Shown here piece by piece: positions 1 through 9,500 of a DNA stretch of 32,833 bases. The translations under genes were made by a program, and so were the position numbers. The stretch's first letter is position 1; the number at the start of each line of letters is the position of its first letter. The DNA is from Saccharicrinis sp. (GTDB lineage Bacteria > Bacteroidota > Bacteroidia > Bacteroidales > Marinilabiliaceae): NCBI GenBank assembly GCA_024635585.1, contig JAGXIP010000148.1, positions 1 through 32,833 on the forward strand, read 5' to 3'. The notes below the pieces were generated by a model. That model worked only from the letters and a program-made list of their open reading frames with translations, searched no databases and was not told the DNA's origin.

Positions 1-58
1 CAATCTCTTGCAATTCTTCTCTTTCCTGTTGTGTTAAGGTAACTTTGTACTTTATCAT
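1..58 (-). CDS. Start of a probable IS630-family transposase, cut by the window edge
   Basis: Only the first 19 codons are present, reading leftwards from an ATG at 58. They give MIKYKVTLTQQEREELQEI, which resembles the amino end of IS630-family transposases of Bacteroidetes, just before the helix-turn-helix domain. The catalytic DDE part lies outside the window, so intactness cannot be judged. The 66 bases between this start and the stop of the export gene should hold the element's end, but I could not identify a terminal inverted repeat with only one end visible. The assignment rests on a short stretch and is tentative. Confidence 0.45.
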   Translation of the reverse strand, partial: MIKYKVTLTQQEREELQEI

Positions 59-124
59 GGCCGTTTTGACCAAAGTTAATTAATTATTACGACATTTCAT
101 AGTTGACTTGACACTAGTTTATAA

Positions 125-2539
125 CTATCGATTCATATTAGCTATGGTAGCTATGGTTAGCCCGATGGATGCCATAGCACTTCCAAGGGATATCCACATT
201 TGTGTCGACATACCCTCTCGCTCTGGTTTTAGAGGTACAATAATTTCAGAACCGGGCGTTACTTTAGGAAAGTTGCGGAAAAACAAAAAACCTTTGGTTC
301 CGGCAGCTGAGCCATTGGGATAAACCACATATACTTTACCTTTTTCTGCTTGAAGACCAAAGCCTCCACCGTCCCAAATATAAGATTTTAGTGTCTTGCC
401 CTGTATATAATTGGATGAGATAGGATTTAGTACCTCACCTGAAATTTTTACTGTTTGTATATTTTTTGGTACCGATAGTTCATCGCCATCTTTTAAAAAC
501 ACATCGTCGCGGCTGCCAGGAGTTTCCAAGGCCTCTCGCAGACTTATTCCTACCACTTCAAAATCCAGATCGGTAAACACCAAGGTACTGTCCCTTTGCA
601 GCAACTCATCACGCAGTCGCTTTTGTTTATCACTTATCCGCACACGCCTAGTTAACATGGCTCCTTCGGGATAAGCATCAGGAGTTATACCTCCGGCTCT
701 TTTTATTAAATCAGAAACACGCTCTTTGGTAGAAGCGAGAGAATACTCTCCAGCATAAGCCACCTCTCCTGTTATTTTAACTATGGAAGGCTTTGTGTAA
801 CCCGGTAGTTTTCGGATAAATACCTGATCAAAAGGTTGCAATTCAAAGGCAGACTCAACTGGATCCAATTGAAGATTGCGCGGTACTTTTATTTTAATAA
901 CATGAGCCAGCATTGAGCTTACCTTCGATCCTTCTTCCACCGATAACTTGCGAGCCACCTCTATATAAGCATCTGATGCTGACTGTAAAAAACCACCTGC
1001 CTCGTATATCAAGTCGGCCACGGTCATTCCCTCCTTAAAATCGTACTCCTGCGGTTTTTGCACTTCGCCAAAAATACGCACTGTTCTAAATTCCCGTAAA
1101 TCGTGAATAGAGGATATGCTTATTACATCATCCCGTTTCACTAAAATATCTGTTGTGCCGTTTAAAACCTCGTTAACATCAAATGCTATGCTTCGCAAAC
1201 TCATATCATCATTTACTCGGGTAATGAGTCCTCGGTGCAAGCTGGCATCTTTCTTAATTCCATCAGCTCGTTTTATCAGTTCCGATAATTGTAAGCCTTC
1301 AGTTACCTCGTAATCGCCCGGGCGATAAACAGCTCCTTTTATGGTTGCCATATTCTGATAGCGCTGTATTATTTTGCCCACAAAAATGCTATCTCCATTA
1401 TTAACCTTGGTGGTTTTGGCCTCGCTATATAACACATCTTTAAATGTCATATCCCGTCCGGTTTTACGATACAATTGCAACCTGTGCGTGTAGGCATCTT
1501 CGGTAAATCCACCGGCAAATTTTATCATATCGTCCACCGTTTCAGCATCCTTGGCTTCAAAAAGCCCAATGCGCTTAAGCTCTCCTTCTAAAATCACTCT
1601 GTTTATATAGGGCAAAACCAAAATTACATCGCCATTTCGTAATGAAACGTTAACTGCCGAATTACCGTTTATCAAATAATCATAAACATCCAACTTTGAT
1701 ATTACATTACCGTCTCTAAGCAATTTTATTTCCCTAAATGAGCCGGTTGTATTAGGTCCTCCTGCCAGATATAATGCGTTAAAAATAGTTGATGCACCAG
1801 AGAGCGTGTAAGTGCCGGGCGCAAAAACTTCTCCAATCACATTTACTTTAATGGCCTTTATCTCACTTATACTTACACTTGCAAAAGTTCGAGGAGTGTT
1901 GGATTCCAAATCACGGTAAATAAGCACCAACTTGCTTTTTATTTTATTCGTGGCTGCTCCCAAACTAAGTCCACCCACGGATATCATTCCAACATTAGGT
2001 ATATTTATGCTTCCGTTCCTGTCCACCGGCAATTGATAACTTTGCTGCGATGCCCCCCATACATCCACGGATAGCTCATCGCCGCTGCCAATTAAATAAG
2101 AAGGGGAGACCGCGCTGTTTATACCCGGCTCGAAGGAGAGATTTTTATTGTTAAAAAAAGAAAACCCAAATATACGCTTGTCTATTTCTGTAGTATCAAT
2201 ATTTGCTTTTGGGCTGGTCATATCCATCAATAAATCTGACTCCTCATCAATTTTTGTGGATTCTTTTTCCTTTTCATCTCCCTTCAATTTGTAATCGGCA
2301 ATCTTTAGTTTTAACTCGCGTATCTGCGACTCGGACATGCCGCGGGCACGTGCCAGAGCCAACGCTTCTTGTTCCGACATTCCCCTTTTGTTCATTTCAG
2401 CAACTATACGTCCAACTTCTGAATTTGTAAGCGCACCTACATCAACTTTTTTTGGATCAACGTTTTGGGCAAACGGTTTTAGCGTGATAAAAGAAAAAAT
2501 TATAACCGTGAGTATGCAAAGTTTTACTTTCATTAACAC
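125..2539 (-). CDS. Polysaccharide export outer-membrane protein with six SLBB repeats
   Basis: Probably a Wza-type export channel component for capsule or exopolysaccharide. The 804-residue product starts with a signal peptide (about residues 1-25, ending PFA|Q, no lipobox). A charged helical stretch (about 45-100) follows, then the polysaccharide-export domain (about 145-225, with SGDELSVDVWG). Six SLBB-like repeats start near residues 231, 313, 396, 486, 586 and 695, each with a G-x-V/L core and several ending in AGG. The carboxy end has a hydrophobic segment (about 780-802). Classical Wza is near 380 residues, so this is the long multi-SLBB form common in Bacteroidetes. It is the third gene after wecB and wecC, 108 bases behind wecC, and the rest of the locus presumably continues to the left beyond the transposase. 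An alternative start is the ATG two codons in. The family is clear; the polymer exported is inferred from the neighbours. Confidence 0.88.
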   Translation of the reverse strand: MLMKVKLCILTVIIFSFITLKPFAQNVDPKKVDVGALTNSEVGRIVAEMNKRGMSEQEALALARARGMSESQIRELKLKIADYKLKGDEKEKESTKIDEESDLLMDMTSPKANIDTTEIDKRIFGFSFFNNKNLSFEPGINSAVSPSYLIGSGDELSVDVWGASQQSYQLPVDRNGSINIPNVGMISVGGLSLGAATNKIKSKLVLIYRDLESNTPRTFASVSISEIKAIKVNVIGEVFAPGTYTLSGASTIFNALYLAGGPNTTGSFREIKLLRDGNVISKLDVYDYLINGNSAVNVSLRNGDVILVLPYINRVILEGELKRIGLFEAKDAETVDDMIKFAGGFTEDAYTHRLQLYRKTGRDMTFKDVLYSEAKTTKVNNGDSIFVGKIIQRYQNMATIKGAVYRPGDYEVTEGLQLSELIKRADGIKKDASLHRGLITRVNDDMSLRSIAFDVNEVLNGTTDILVKRDDVISISSIHDLREFRTVRIFGEVQKPQEYDFKEGMTVADLIYEAGGFLQSASDAYIEVARKLSVEEGSKVSSMLAHVIKIKVPRNLQLDPVESAFELQPFDQVFIRKLPGYTKPSIVKITGEVAYAGEYSLASTKERVSDLIKRAGGITPDAYPEGAMLTRRVRISDKQKRLRDELLQRDSTLVFTDLDFEVVGISLREALETPGSRDDVFLKDGDELSVPKNIQTVKISGEVLNPISSNYIQGKTLKSYIWDGGGFGLQAEKGKVYVVYPNGSAAGTKGFLFFRNFPKVTPGSEIIVPLKPEREGMSTQMWISLGSAMASIGLTIATIANMNR

Positions 2540-2647
2540 TGTATTTTTTGTTATGGGATCAGTTTAAAAACATGTTTAAGTAAAAACGTAACTTAAATAT
2601 TTTTGGTATATTAAGCAGGCAATAGATATATAAACTATAGAATATGC

Positions 2648-3862
2648 TTACTTGTTGGTAACTCCACAAAAATCTAGCACCTCCTTATTTTCGGCTAAGT
2701 TAAGCCCTTTAAACTCTTGGTGTGCCACTAGGAAAACGATTATGTCGGCTTTTTTAATAGCCTCGCGGTAATCGGTTAATTTAAAAACCTGATGATCTTT
2801 AATATTGGGTTCTACAAAATACACCACTTCATCGTTTATACCTTGCAAAACGCGTTGTGCAATATACTTGGCTGGCGATACTCTAAGATCGTCGATATTG
2901 GGTTTAAAAGCCAATCCCATGATAGCGATAGATGCAGGTGAGCCATTTTTGAGTTCAAATGACTGCTTTGCTTCTTCAATTTTTTCGGCTACCCAAAACG
3001 ATTTGTAATTGTTGGTTTCGCGTGCCTTGCCTATCATTTGTGCTTCGCGAGGATAATCCGACACAATAAAATAAGGATCCACCGCAATGCAGTGTCCGCC
3101 CACACCGCAGCCAGGCTGCAGGATATTAACACGTGGATGCTTATTGGCCAGCTGAATCAGCTCCCATACATTTATACCAGCTTTATCGCATATAAGCGAC
3201 AGCTCGTTGGCAAAAGCAATTTGCACGTCGCGACTTGCGTTTTCAGTTAGTTTACACATTTCGGCGGTACGGGCATTGGTAGCATGAAGTTTACCTTGCA
3301 CAAACTGCGCATAAAAATCGCTTGCTTTTTGGGTACTTTGCTCATTAACACCACCAATAACCCGGTCGTTGTGCACTAATTCGTGCATTACATTACCCGG
3401 TAGCACCCGCTCGGGGCAGTAGGCAAGGTAAATTTTATCTTTTAGTTCGGGTCGTGACGCAAAAATCAGCTTCTCCATTTTCTCGGTAGTCCCCACAGGC
3501 GATGTAGATTCTATGATGTACAAATCGCCCTCTTTGAGCAAAGGTATTACATTCTTCGTAGCTGCCTCTACATATGAAATATCGGGTTCGTGATTTCCTT
3601 TAAAGGGAGTTGGCACCACTACTAAATATACATCGGCAGGTTTTACTGTGGTTGATGCACTTAAATAGCCCTGTTTAACCGCATTGGAAACATAGCTATT
3701 TAAATTGGGTTCTACAATATGAATTTCGCCACGGTTAATGGTTTCTACCACTTGGGAATTTATGTCCATACCCGTTACTTTAATTTTATGGGACGCAACT
3801 AAAGCGCTAGTTGGCAGACCTATATATCCAAGGCCGATTGTAGATACAGTAATGTTTTTCAT
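2648..3862 (-). CDS. wecC: UDP-N-acetyl-D-mannosamine dehydrogenase
   Basis: A cytoplasmic NAD-dependent enzyme that oxidises UDP-ManNAc to UDP-ManNAcA, a sugar precursor for surface polysaccharides. The 404-residue product has the Rossmann NAD motif near the start (GLGYIGLP, residues 10-17), the central domain, and the catalytic-cysteine motif GCGVGGHCIAVDP with the expected nucleophile at Cys258. The carboxy-terminal UDP-binding domain includes GLAFKPNIDDLRVSP. The length is usual for the UDP-glucose/GDP-mannose dehydrogenase family. It lies 90 bases after wecB, whose product supplies its substrate, which supports UDP-ManNAc over UDP-Glc or UDP-GlcNAc as the substrate. The leader just before its ATG carries TTGATACT-type repeats (3871-3901). 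Specificity is inferred from the pairing and not proved by residues I can read. Confidence 0.9.
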   Translation of the reverse strand: MKNITVSTIGLGYIGLPTSALVASHKIKVTGMDINSQVVETINRGEIHIVEPNLNSYVSNAVKQGYLSASTTVKPADVYLVVVPTPFKGNHEPDISYVEAATKNVIPLLKEGDLYIIESTSPVGTTEKMEKLIFASRPELKDKIYLAYCPERVLPGNVMHELVHNDRVIGGVNEQSTQKASDFYAQFVQGKLHATNARTAEMCKLTENASRDVQIAFANELSLICDKAGINVWELIQLANKHPRVNILQPGCGVGGHCIAVDPYFIVSDYPREAQMIGKARETNNYKSFWVAEKIEEAKQSFELKNGSPASIAIMGLAFKPNIDDLRVSPAKYIAQRVLQGINDEVVYFVEPNIKDHQVFKLTDYREAIKKADIIVFLVAHQEFKGLNLAENKEVLDFCGVTNK

Positions 3863-3870
3863 TTTAAAAT

Positions 3871-3901
3871 AGTATCAAGATTTGAGTATCAAGTATCAAG
3901 A
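3871..3901 (-). repeat. Degenerate TTGATACT-type repeats just before the wecC start
   Basis: Read on the minus strand, this is three imperfect copies of a CTTGATACT-like word separated by a few bases, ending nine bases before the wecC ATG and followed by ATTTTAAA. A similar block in the same orientation relative to the gene lies before ispF (30429-30462). It is seen directly; its role is unknown. It could be a small repeat family or simple low-complexity sequence. Confidence 0.6.
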
Positions 3902-3952
3902 TGTTTGTATCGGCTTACCTACAATTAGATAGCCATACTCAATAATTTAAGT

Positions 3953-5071
3953 TTATTGTTTTAGCAAAAATTCCACTATCCTTTGCGATGCTTTACCGTC
4001 GCCATAAGGATTATGCAACATGGTCATTTTTTCATAACGACTTTGGTTGTCCAGTAAATCTGTAGCTTCATGGATTATCTTATCCTTATCAGTACCCACC
4101 AAAATAACTGTTCCGGCATCCACTGCCTCAGGCCGTTCCGTGGTATCTCGCATAACCAATACTGGTTTGCCTAGGCTTGGCGCTTCCTCCTGTACACCTC
4201 CACTATCGGTAATAATCAGATAAGCTTTGTCCATGAGCCAAACAAAGGCCTCATAGGGCAGTGGAGCAATGAGATGTATATTGGAGTTATCGCCCAAAAT
4301 TGAATACACAGGTTTTTGAACATTGGGGTTCAGATGCACCGGATAAATTACCTGCACATCGTTTCGTTGTGCAATGGTATTTAATGCATCGCAAATATTC
4401 AAAAATCCCTGACCATGATTTTCGCGACGATGACCAGTAACTACCACTAACTTTTTGTTGGTATCAATTATTTCTTTTAGCGTATTGATATCCTTGTTAT
4501 CCTTAATAGTATTTACGATATTAACACTTTCTAACAAGGCATCAATCACCGTATTTCCGGTAACTACAATAGAATTTTCATCTGTTTTTTCGCTCATAAG
4601 ATTGCCTTTGGACATGTTTGTAGGCGAAAAATGAAAATCGGCAATCTTACCTGTCAGCTGTCTGTTAAGCTCTTCAGGGAAGGGAGCTAATTTATTGTAT
4701 GTGCGCAAGCCGGCTTCTACATGCCCCACCTTTGCTCCGGAATAAAATGCAGCTAAAGCCGCAGCGGTAGAAGTGGTAGTGTCGCCATGTACCAATACAT
4801 AATCCGGTTTAAACTCTTCCAGCACTGGCTTCATCCCGTTGATAATATCACCCGTTAAAGAGTATAAATTCTGATTAGGTTTCATCAAATTCAAATCGTA
4901 ATCGGGCGTTATTTTAAAAAAATCCAATACTTGATCCAGCATTTCGCGATGTTGTGCTGTAACACAAACCTTGGTATCGAAGTGATTACTATTTTTTTTA
5001 AATTCTTTTACAACGGGAGCCATCTTTATAGCTTCGGGCCTGGTTCCAAATACGAGGAGAACTTTTTTCAT
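3953..5071 (-). CDS. wecB: UDP-N-acetylglucosamine 2-epimerase (non-hydrolysing)
   Basis: Interconverts UDP-GlcNAc and UDP-ManNAc in the cytoplasm, feeding the dehydrogenase encoded next. The 372-residue length is standard for the bacterial non-hydrolysing epimerase. Motifs include GTRPEAIKMAPV near residues 9-20, VHGDTTTSTAAALAAFY (about 94-110), GHVEAGLRTY, GHRRENHG (about 213-220) and the UDP-binding stretch ITDSGGVQEEAPSLGKPVL followed by RDTTERPEA. It is the first gene of the polysaccharide unit, with a 452-base non-coding gap upstream. I could not find a convincing TAnnTTTG promoter directly before it. Confidence in the family is very high. Its role in a capsule or exopolysaccharide, as opposed to another envelope polymer, is inferred from the export gene downstream. 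Confidence 0.93.
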   Translation of the reverse strand: MKKVLLVFGTRPEAIKMAPVVKEFKKNSNHFDTKVCVTAQHREMLDQVLDFFKITPDYDLNLMKPNQNLYSLTGDIINGMKPVLEEFKPDYVLVHGDTTTSTAAALAAFYSGAKVGHVEAGLRTYNKLAPFPEELNRQLTGKIADFHFSPTNMSKGNLMSEKTDENSIVVTGNTVIDALLESVNIVNTIKDNKDINTLKEIIDTNKKLVVVTGHRRENHGQGFLNICDALNTIAQRNDVQVIYPVHLNPNVQKPVYSILGDNSNIHLIAPLPYEAFVWLMDKAYLIITDSGGVQEEAPSLGKPVLVMRDTTERPEAVDAGTVILVGTDKDKIIHEATDLLDNQSRYEKMTMLHNPYGDGKASQRIVEFLLKQ

Positions 5072-5523
5072 CTCATTTTAATTATTTGTTTATATGCAGC
5101 ATTCTATGCCTGTCCCGAACTCGATTCGGGAGAATTCACCAATAATGATCTACTCTGTGTGCTTACGCAAAGTCCGTCAAAGATAGCTTCACTGCGTCCG
5201 CATAAAGCTTTAGCGGTTGAGAAGCGGCACGCGTGTGTGAAGTATTCTCATAATCCGCCCCAACCCTTCTGGGACTCGTTTCATCATAGATCTATATTTT
5301 ATAAAAAAGGAAAGGTATAAAACCTCTCCGTCTGATATCTACTTCGGGAGACAACGAGGTCTTCACAGTATTATCCACAAAAGCCCACACCCTCTGATAC
5401 GCTTCGCCCTCTGAGTCACATGATTAGTGTCAGCCAAAAGAGATAGGCGTTATACACCCTTTATTTATGCACAAAAAATCGAAGCAGTCGTTGGAAGAAT
5501 TCCTGCTTCGATTCTAGATATTA
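5072..5523. other. 452-base non-coding gap between wecB and lspA
   Basis: No coding frame in this gap looks like a protein. It contains a 7-base-pair hairpin (TCCCGAA, CTCGA loop, TTCGGGA; 5113-5131), an imperfect palindrome CCGCATAAAGCTTTAGCGG (near 5198-5216), and locally GC-rich patches around 5180-5280 that contrast with the AT-rich surroundings. At the right-hand end lies the lspA terminator. The upstream control region of wecB must lie here, but I cannot place a promoter. The mixed composition suggests decayed repeat material, which is an inference. Confidence 0.5.
5477..5513 (-). terminator. Rho-independent terminator after lspA
   Basis: A perfect 11-base-pair stem (AATCGAAGCAG at 5477-5487 with CTGCTTCGATT at 5503-5513) encloses a 15-base loop. 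On the minus strand it is followed by a T-run. It starts 10 bases past the lspA stop, so it closes the ileS-dksA-lspA unit. Confidence 0.85.
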
Positions 5524-6129
5524 TTATTCTTTAAAAAACTTACGCTGAAAAAGCAAAATAGAGGTAATTCCGATGGTGATGGCAGAATCTGCCACATTAA
5601 ATACGGGACGGAAAAACACAAAACGATCACCCCCCCAAAAAGGAACCCAATCAGGAAAAACGCCGTCGATCAATGGAAAATAAAACATATCCACAACTTT
5701 ACCGTGTAAAAAAGTGGCATAGCCACCCTCAGCAGGAAATAAGGAAGCCACCTGTGGATAACTATCATTAAAAATCATTCCATAAAAAGCGCTATCGATA
5801 ATATTTCCAAGAGCTCCGGCTAACACCAGCGAAATACTGAAAATAAGACCCGTTGGTGCTTTCCTTTTGCCAAGCTGATGCAGATAGTAGGCTATCCCAA
5901 TAACTGCTACGATACGAAATACACTCAAAATAATTTTCCCAAACTCCCCTGCCAACTCCATTCCAAATGCCATTCCATTGTTCTCAATAAAATGGATAAT
6001 AAACCAGTTTCCTATTACACTGAATTCTTCACCCAACATCATGTTGGTTTTCACCCAAATTTTTAAAGTCTGATCAATAACTAAAACTAGTAAAACAATA
6101 AAAACTGGCTTTTTTAAAAATGAAAACAT
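5524..6129 (-). CDS. lspA: Lipoprotein signal peptidase (signal peptidase II)
   Basis: An inner-membrane aspartyl protease that removes the signal peptide from lipid-modified prolipoproteins, such as GldJ encoded in this window. The 201-residue product has about four membrane segments (about 8-27, 66-85, 94-112, 178-196). The conserved blocks are ENNGMAFG (49-56), GALGNIIDS (105-113), KVVDMFYFP (144-152) and FNVADSAI (177-184). By comparison with characterised LspA the catalytic pair should be Asp147 and Asp181. The periplasmic region between GNIID and VVD carries an extra loop with PAEGGYATF, which makes the protein longer than the roughly 165-residue proteobacterial enzyme; this insertion is usual in Bacteroidetes. 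Its ATG immediately follows the stop of the preceding dksA-like gene, so the two are probably translationally coupled. Confidence 0.95.
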   Translation of the reverse strand: MFSFLKKPVFIVLLVLVIDQTLKIWVKTNMMLGEEFSVIGNWFIIHFIENNGMAFGMELAGEFGKIILSVFRIVAVIGIAYYLHQLGKRKAPTGLIFSISLVLAGALGNIIDSAFYGMIFNDSYPQVASLFPAEGGYATFLHGKVVDMFYFPLIDGVFPDWVPFWGGDRFVFFRPVFNVADSAITIGITSILLFQRKFFKE

Positions 6130-6507
6130 TTATTTTTGATTTAGTTTGGCATCGATGCTCAAGGTTGCATGTGGTACGGCTCTCAATCTCTCTTTGGCAA
6201 TTAACTTACCCGTTTCGCGACAAACCCCGTAGGTTTTGTTTTCGATACGTACAAGTGCTGCTTGTAGGTGCTGAATAAATTTTAACTGGCGCTGTGCTAA
6301 CTTTCCGGCTTCTTCTTTTGACAGTACGGCAGCACCCTCCTCCAACACCTTAAATGTAGGCGAGGTATCCTGTGTGTCGTTTCCATCGCCTTGGGTAATG
6401 GTATTGCGCAACAGCTCATAATCTCTTTTAGCTTTATCTAGTTTAGCATTGATAATTTGCCTAAACTCTTGCAATTCTTCGTTTGAATATTGGGTCTTTT
6501 CAGTCAT
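6130..6507 (-). CDS. TraR/DksA-family protein with a degenerate zinc-finger
   Basis: A small (125-residue) DksA/TraR-type protein, a family that inserts a coiled coil into the RNA polymerase secondary channel to modulate transcription. Residues about 8-90 are predicted coiled coil, followed by the signature YGVCRETGKLIAKERLRAVP near 93-112. Classical DksA has four zinc-binding cysteines; only one cysteine (in GVCRE) is present in the whole protein, so it cannot form a C4 zinc site. This cysteine-poor form looks typical of the Bacteroidetes homologues that sit between ileS and lspA. It starts 19 bases after the ileS stop and abuts lspA, so it is co-transcribed. Family assignment is firm; whether it acts like DksA on ribosomal promoters is not shown by the sequence. 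Confidence 0.88.
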   Translation of the reverse strand: MTEKTQYSNEELQEFRQIINAKLDKAKRDYELLRNTITQGDGNDTQDTSPTFKVLEEGAAVLSKEEAGKLAQRQLKFIQHLQAALVRIENKTYGVCRETGKLIAKERLRAVPHATLSIDAKLNQK

Positions 6508-6526
6508 AGCAGTTAAATTTGAATTA

Positions 6527-9500
6527 TTACGCTTTTTTTCTCACACAAATATAAGTACTCACATCACTGTCAATCTCTACGAGTTTTGCTTCTACTTCGT
6601 TACAGTGATCAACCAAGTTTATTTCTCCAGCCAATGTTTGTGATGCAATATAATCTTTAAAGTTGAGTACCGCCTGATTTGTTGCATCATTTTTTACTAT
6701 CGTCAGAATAATCTTATCGGTAACATCAAAGCCTGAATCCTTTCTTAAATTTTCAATTCGGTTAACAAATTCCCGTGCAATTCCCTCTTGTTTCAGTTCT
6801 TCGGTAATATTAACATCCAGCGCCACAGTAATCTTACCTTCAGTAGCTACTAACCATCCGGGAATATCCTCTGAGGTAATTTCTACATCTTCAATACTTA
6901 GCTCAATAGTTTTTCCATTTATTAGTGCATCCATCTTTTCTTCACGCTCTATAATGGCAATATCTTTTTGTTCCATTGCATTTACAAAACCGGCAATCTG
7001 TTTCATCATCTTGCCATATTTTGGACCCAGTGTTTTAAAGTTTGGCTTAATCTTTTTAACCAGTACCCCTGAGGCGTCCGTTAAAAATTCCATTTCCTTC
7101 ACGTTGACTTCGGCCAAAACCAAATCCTTAATTTTTTCTACCTGCTCCTGAAAATCAGCATCCAATATAGGGATGGTGATTTTTTGTAAAGGTTGCCTAA
7201 CTTTTAAACTTTCTTTGCGACGCAAACCAAGTACCATGGACGAAATACTTTGTGCATAAAGCATCCTTTGTTCCAAGGCAGTATTTATTAGCTCCTCCTT
7301 GTGTTTTGGAAAAGAGCTAAGATGAACAGAATCGAAATCATCCTTACCCGAAACCGAAATCAGGTCATTATACAACTGATCCATATAAAAAGGAGCAATG
7401 GGTGCCGACAACATACACACAGTTTCCAAACAGGTATATAAGGTTTGATAGGCGGCTATTTTATCTTTTGAATATGTGCCGCCCCAAAAACGCTTCCGGT
7501 TTAAGCGAACGTACCAGTTACTTAGGTTTTCGGTCACAAAATTCTGAATGGCTCTACCTGCCTTAGTTGGCTCATACGATTCATAACTTTCTGTTACTTC
7601 CTTGATCAAACTATTTAACAATGAAATAACCCACCTGTCAATTTCAGGTCGCTCGTCAATCGGAATTTCTACTTCGCTACAAACAAAACCATCTACATTG
7701 GCGTATAACGCAAAAAAAGAATAGGTATTATATAGGGTTCCAAAAAACTTACGTTTTACTTCGTCTATACCGCTTTTATCAAATTTTAGGTTGTCCCATG
7801 GTTGTGCATTGGTTATCATATACCAACGCAGTGGGTCGGAACCAAACTCCTCGATAACTTCAAATGGATCAACTGCATTGCCCAAACGTTTGGACATTTT
7901 ATTGCCATTTTTATCGAGTACTAAACCGTTTGATATGATATTTTTAAAAGCCACAGAATCAAACAACATAGTTCCCAACGCATGTAGAGTAAAGAACCAT
8001 CCACGTGTTTGATCCACCCCTTCAGCAATAAAATCGGCGGGGAAAGCCCCCGGAGCCCTCCTCAATCCACCCGAATGGGGGGATTCAAACGGATAATGCA
8101 CTTGGGCGTAAGGCATCGCACCTGAATCGAACCAAACATCAATAAGATCCGGTTCGCGGAACATTTTTTCACCCTCGTCTGAAATCAACACTATATCATC
8201 CACATAAGGACGGTGAAGATCTACCAATTCATAATTCTCTTTTGAGAAGTCACCAGCTTTAAAATCACCATAAGGACTTTTCTTCATCACCCCTGCGGCT
8301 ACAGCCTTATTTATCTCTGTGATGAGTTCTTCCACGGAACCGATACATTTTTCCACGCTGCCATCTTCGGTACGCCATATAGGTAATGGTGTTCCCCAAT
8401 AACGCGACCGCGACAAGTTCCAATCAACCAGATTCTCTAACCATTTTCCAAACCTTCCTTTGCCGGTTGATTCAGGTTTCCAGTTGATGGTATCATTAAG
8501 CTCCATCATGCGCTCCTTCACTGCCGTTGTTTTTATAAACCAGGAGTCCAAAGGATAATAAAGAACCGGTTTATCGGTTCGCCAGCAGTGAGGGTAGCTG
8601 TGGCTATGTTTTTCAACTCTGAACGCTCTGTTTTGCAGCTTGAGCATAACGGAAATATCCACATCCACCGTTGCATCCTGATCTGTTAAACTCTCGTCAT
8701 ATTCATTTTTAACATAGCGGCCCGAATATTCCATGTAGGTATTCAAATTCACAAAATCCTTTACAAACGTAGGATCCAAATCTTTAACCAAGAAAAATTT
8801 ACCCGTTTTATCAACCATCGGATTTTGCTTACCTTCATTGTCAATGAGTATAAGAGGAGCAATACCCGCTATTTTTGCAACCCTGTCATCATCAGCGCCA
8901 AATGTTGGGGCAATATGCACAATTCCGGTACCATCTTCGGTAGTTACATAGTCACCCAATATCACTCTAAAGGCATCGCCATCAGGCTGAATCCAGGGAA
9001 TTAATTGTTCGTAACGTACACCTTCCAATTGTTTTCCGGTGTATTCGTCCAATAATTCAAAAGGTATTTTTTTATCCCCCTGCTGATATTCATCCATCGA
9101 TAAATCAGCATTTTTAGGATCGAAATAGGCAGAAATCAAATTTTTGGCCAGGACTACAACTATAGGGTTTCCGTTATACGGATTGTAAGTTTTAACCTTT
9201 TGATAAACCACGCCTGGTCCCACTGCTAACGCAGTATTTGATGGCAAAGTCCATGGTGTGGTTGTCCAAGCTAAAAAGAAGAGTTCATCTTCGATATCTT
9301 GAAACAAAAAGGCCGACTCGGCATTATTTACAACTTTAAACTGAGCGGTACATGTAGTGTCCTTTACATCGCGGTAGCAACCCGGCTGATTCAACTCATG
9401 GGTGCTCAATCCTGTTCCGGCTGCGGGCGAATAGGGCTGAATGGTATATCCCTTGTATAAAAACCCATTCTTATATAGTTCCTTAAGCAAGAACCAAAGG

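Noticed and set aside
4931-5320. 129-codon open frame on the plus strand across the wecB start and the gap upstream
   Set aside because: It begins inside wecB on the opposite strand and ends in low-information sequence; the product has no recognisable motif and is rich in unusual residues for this genome.
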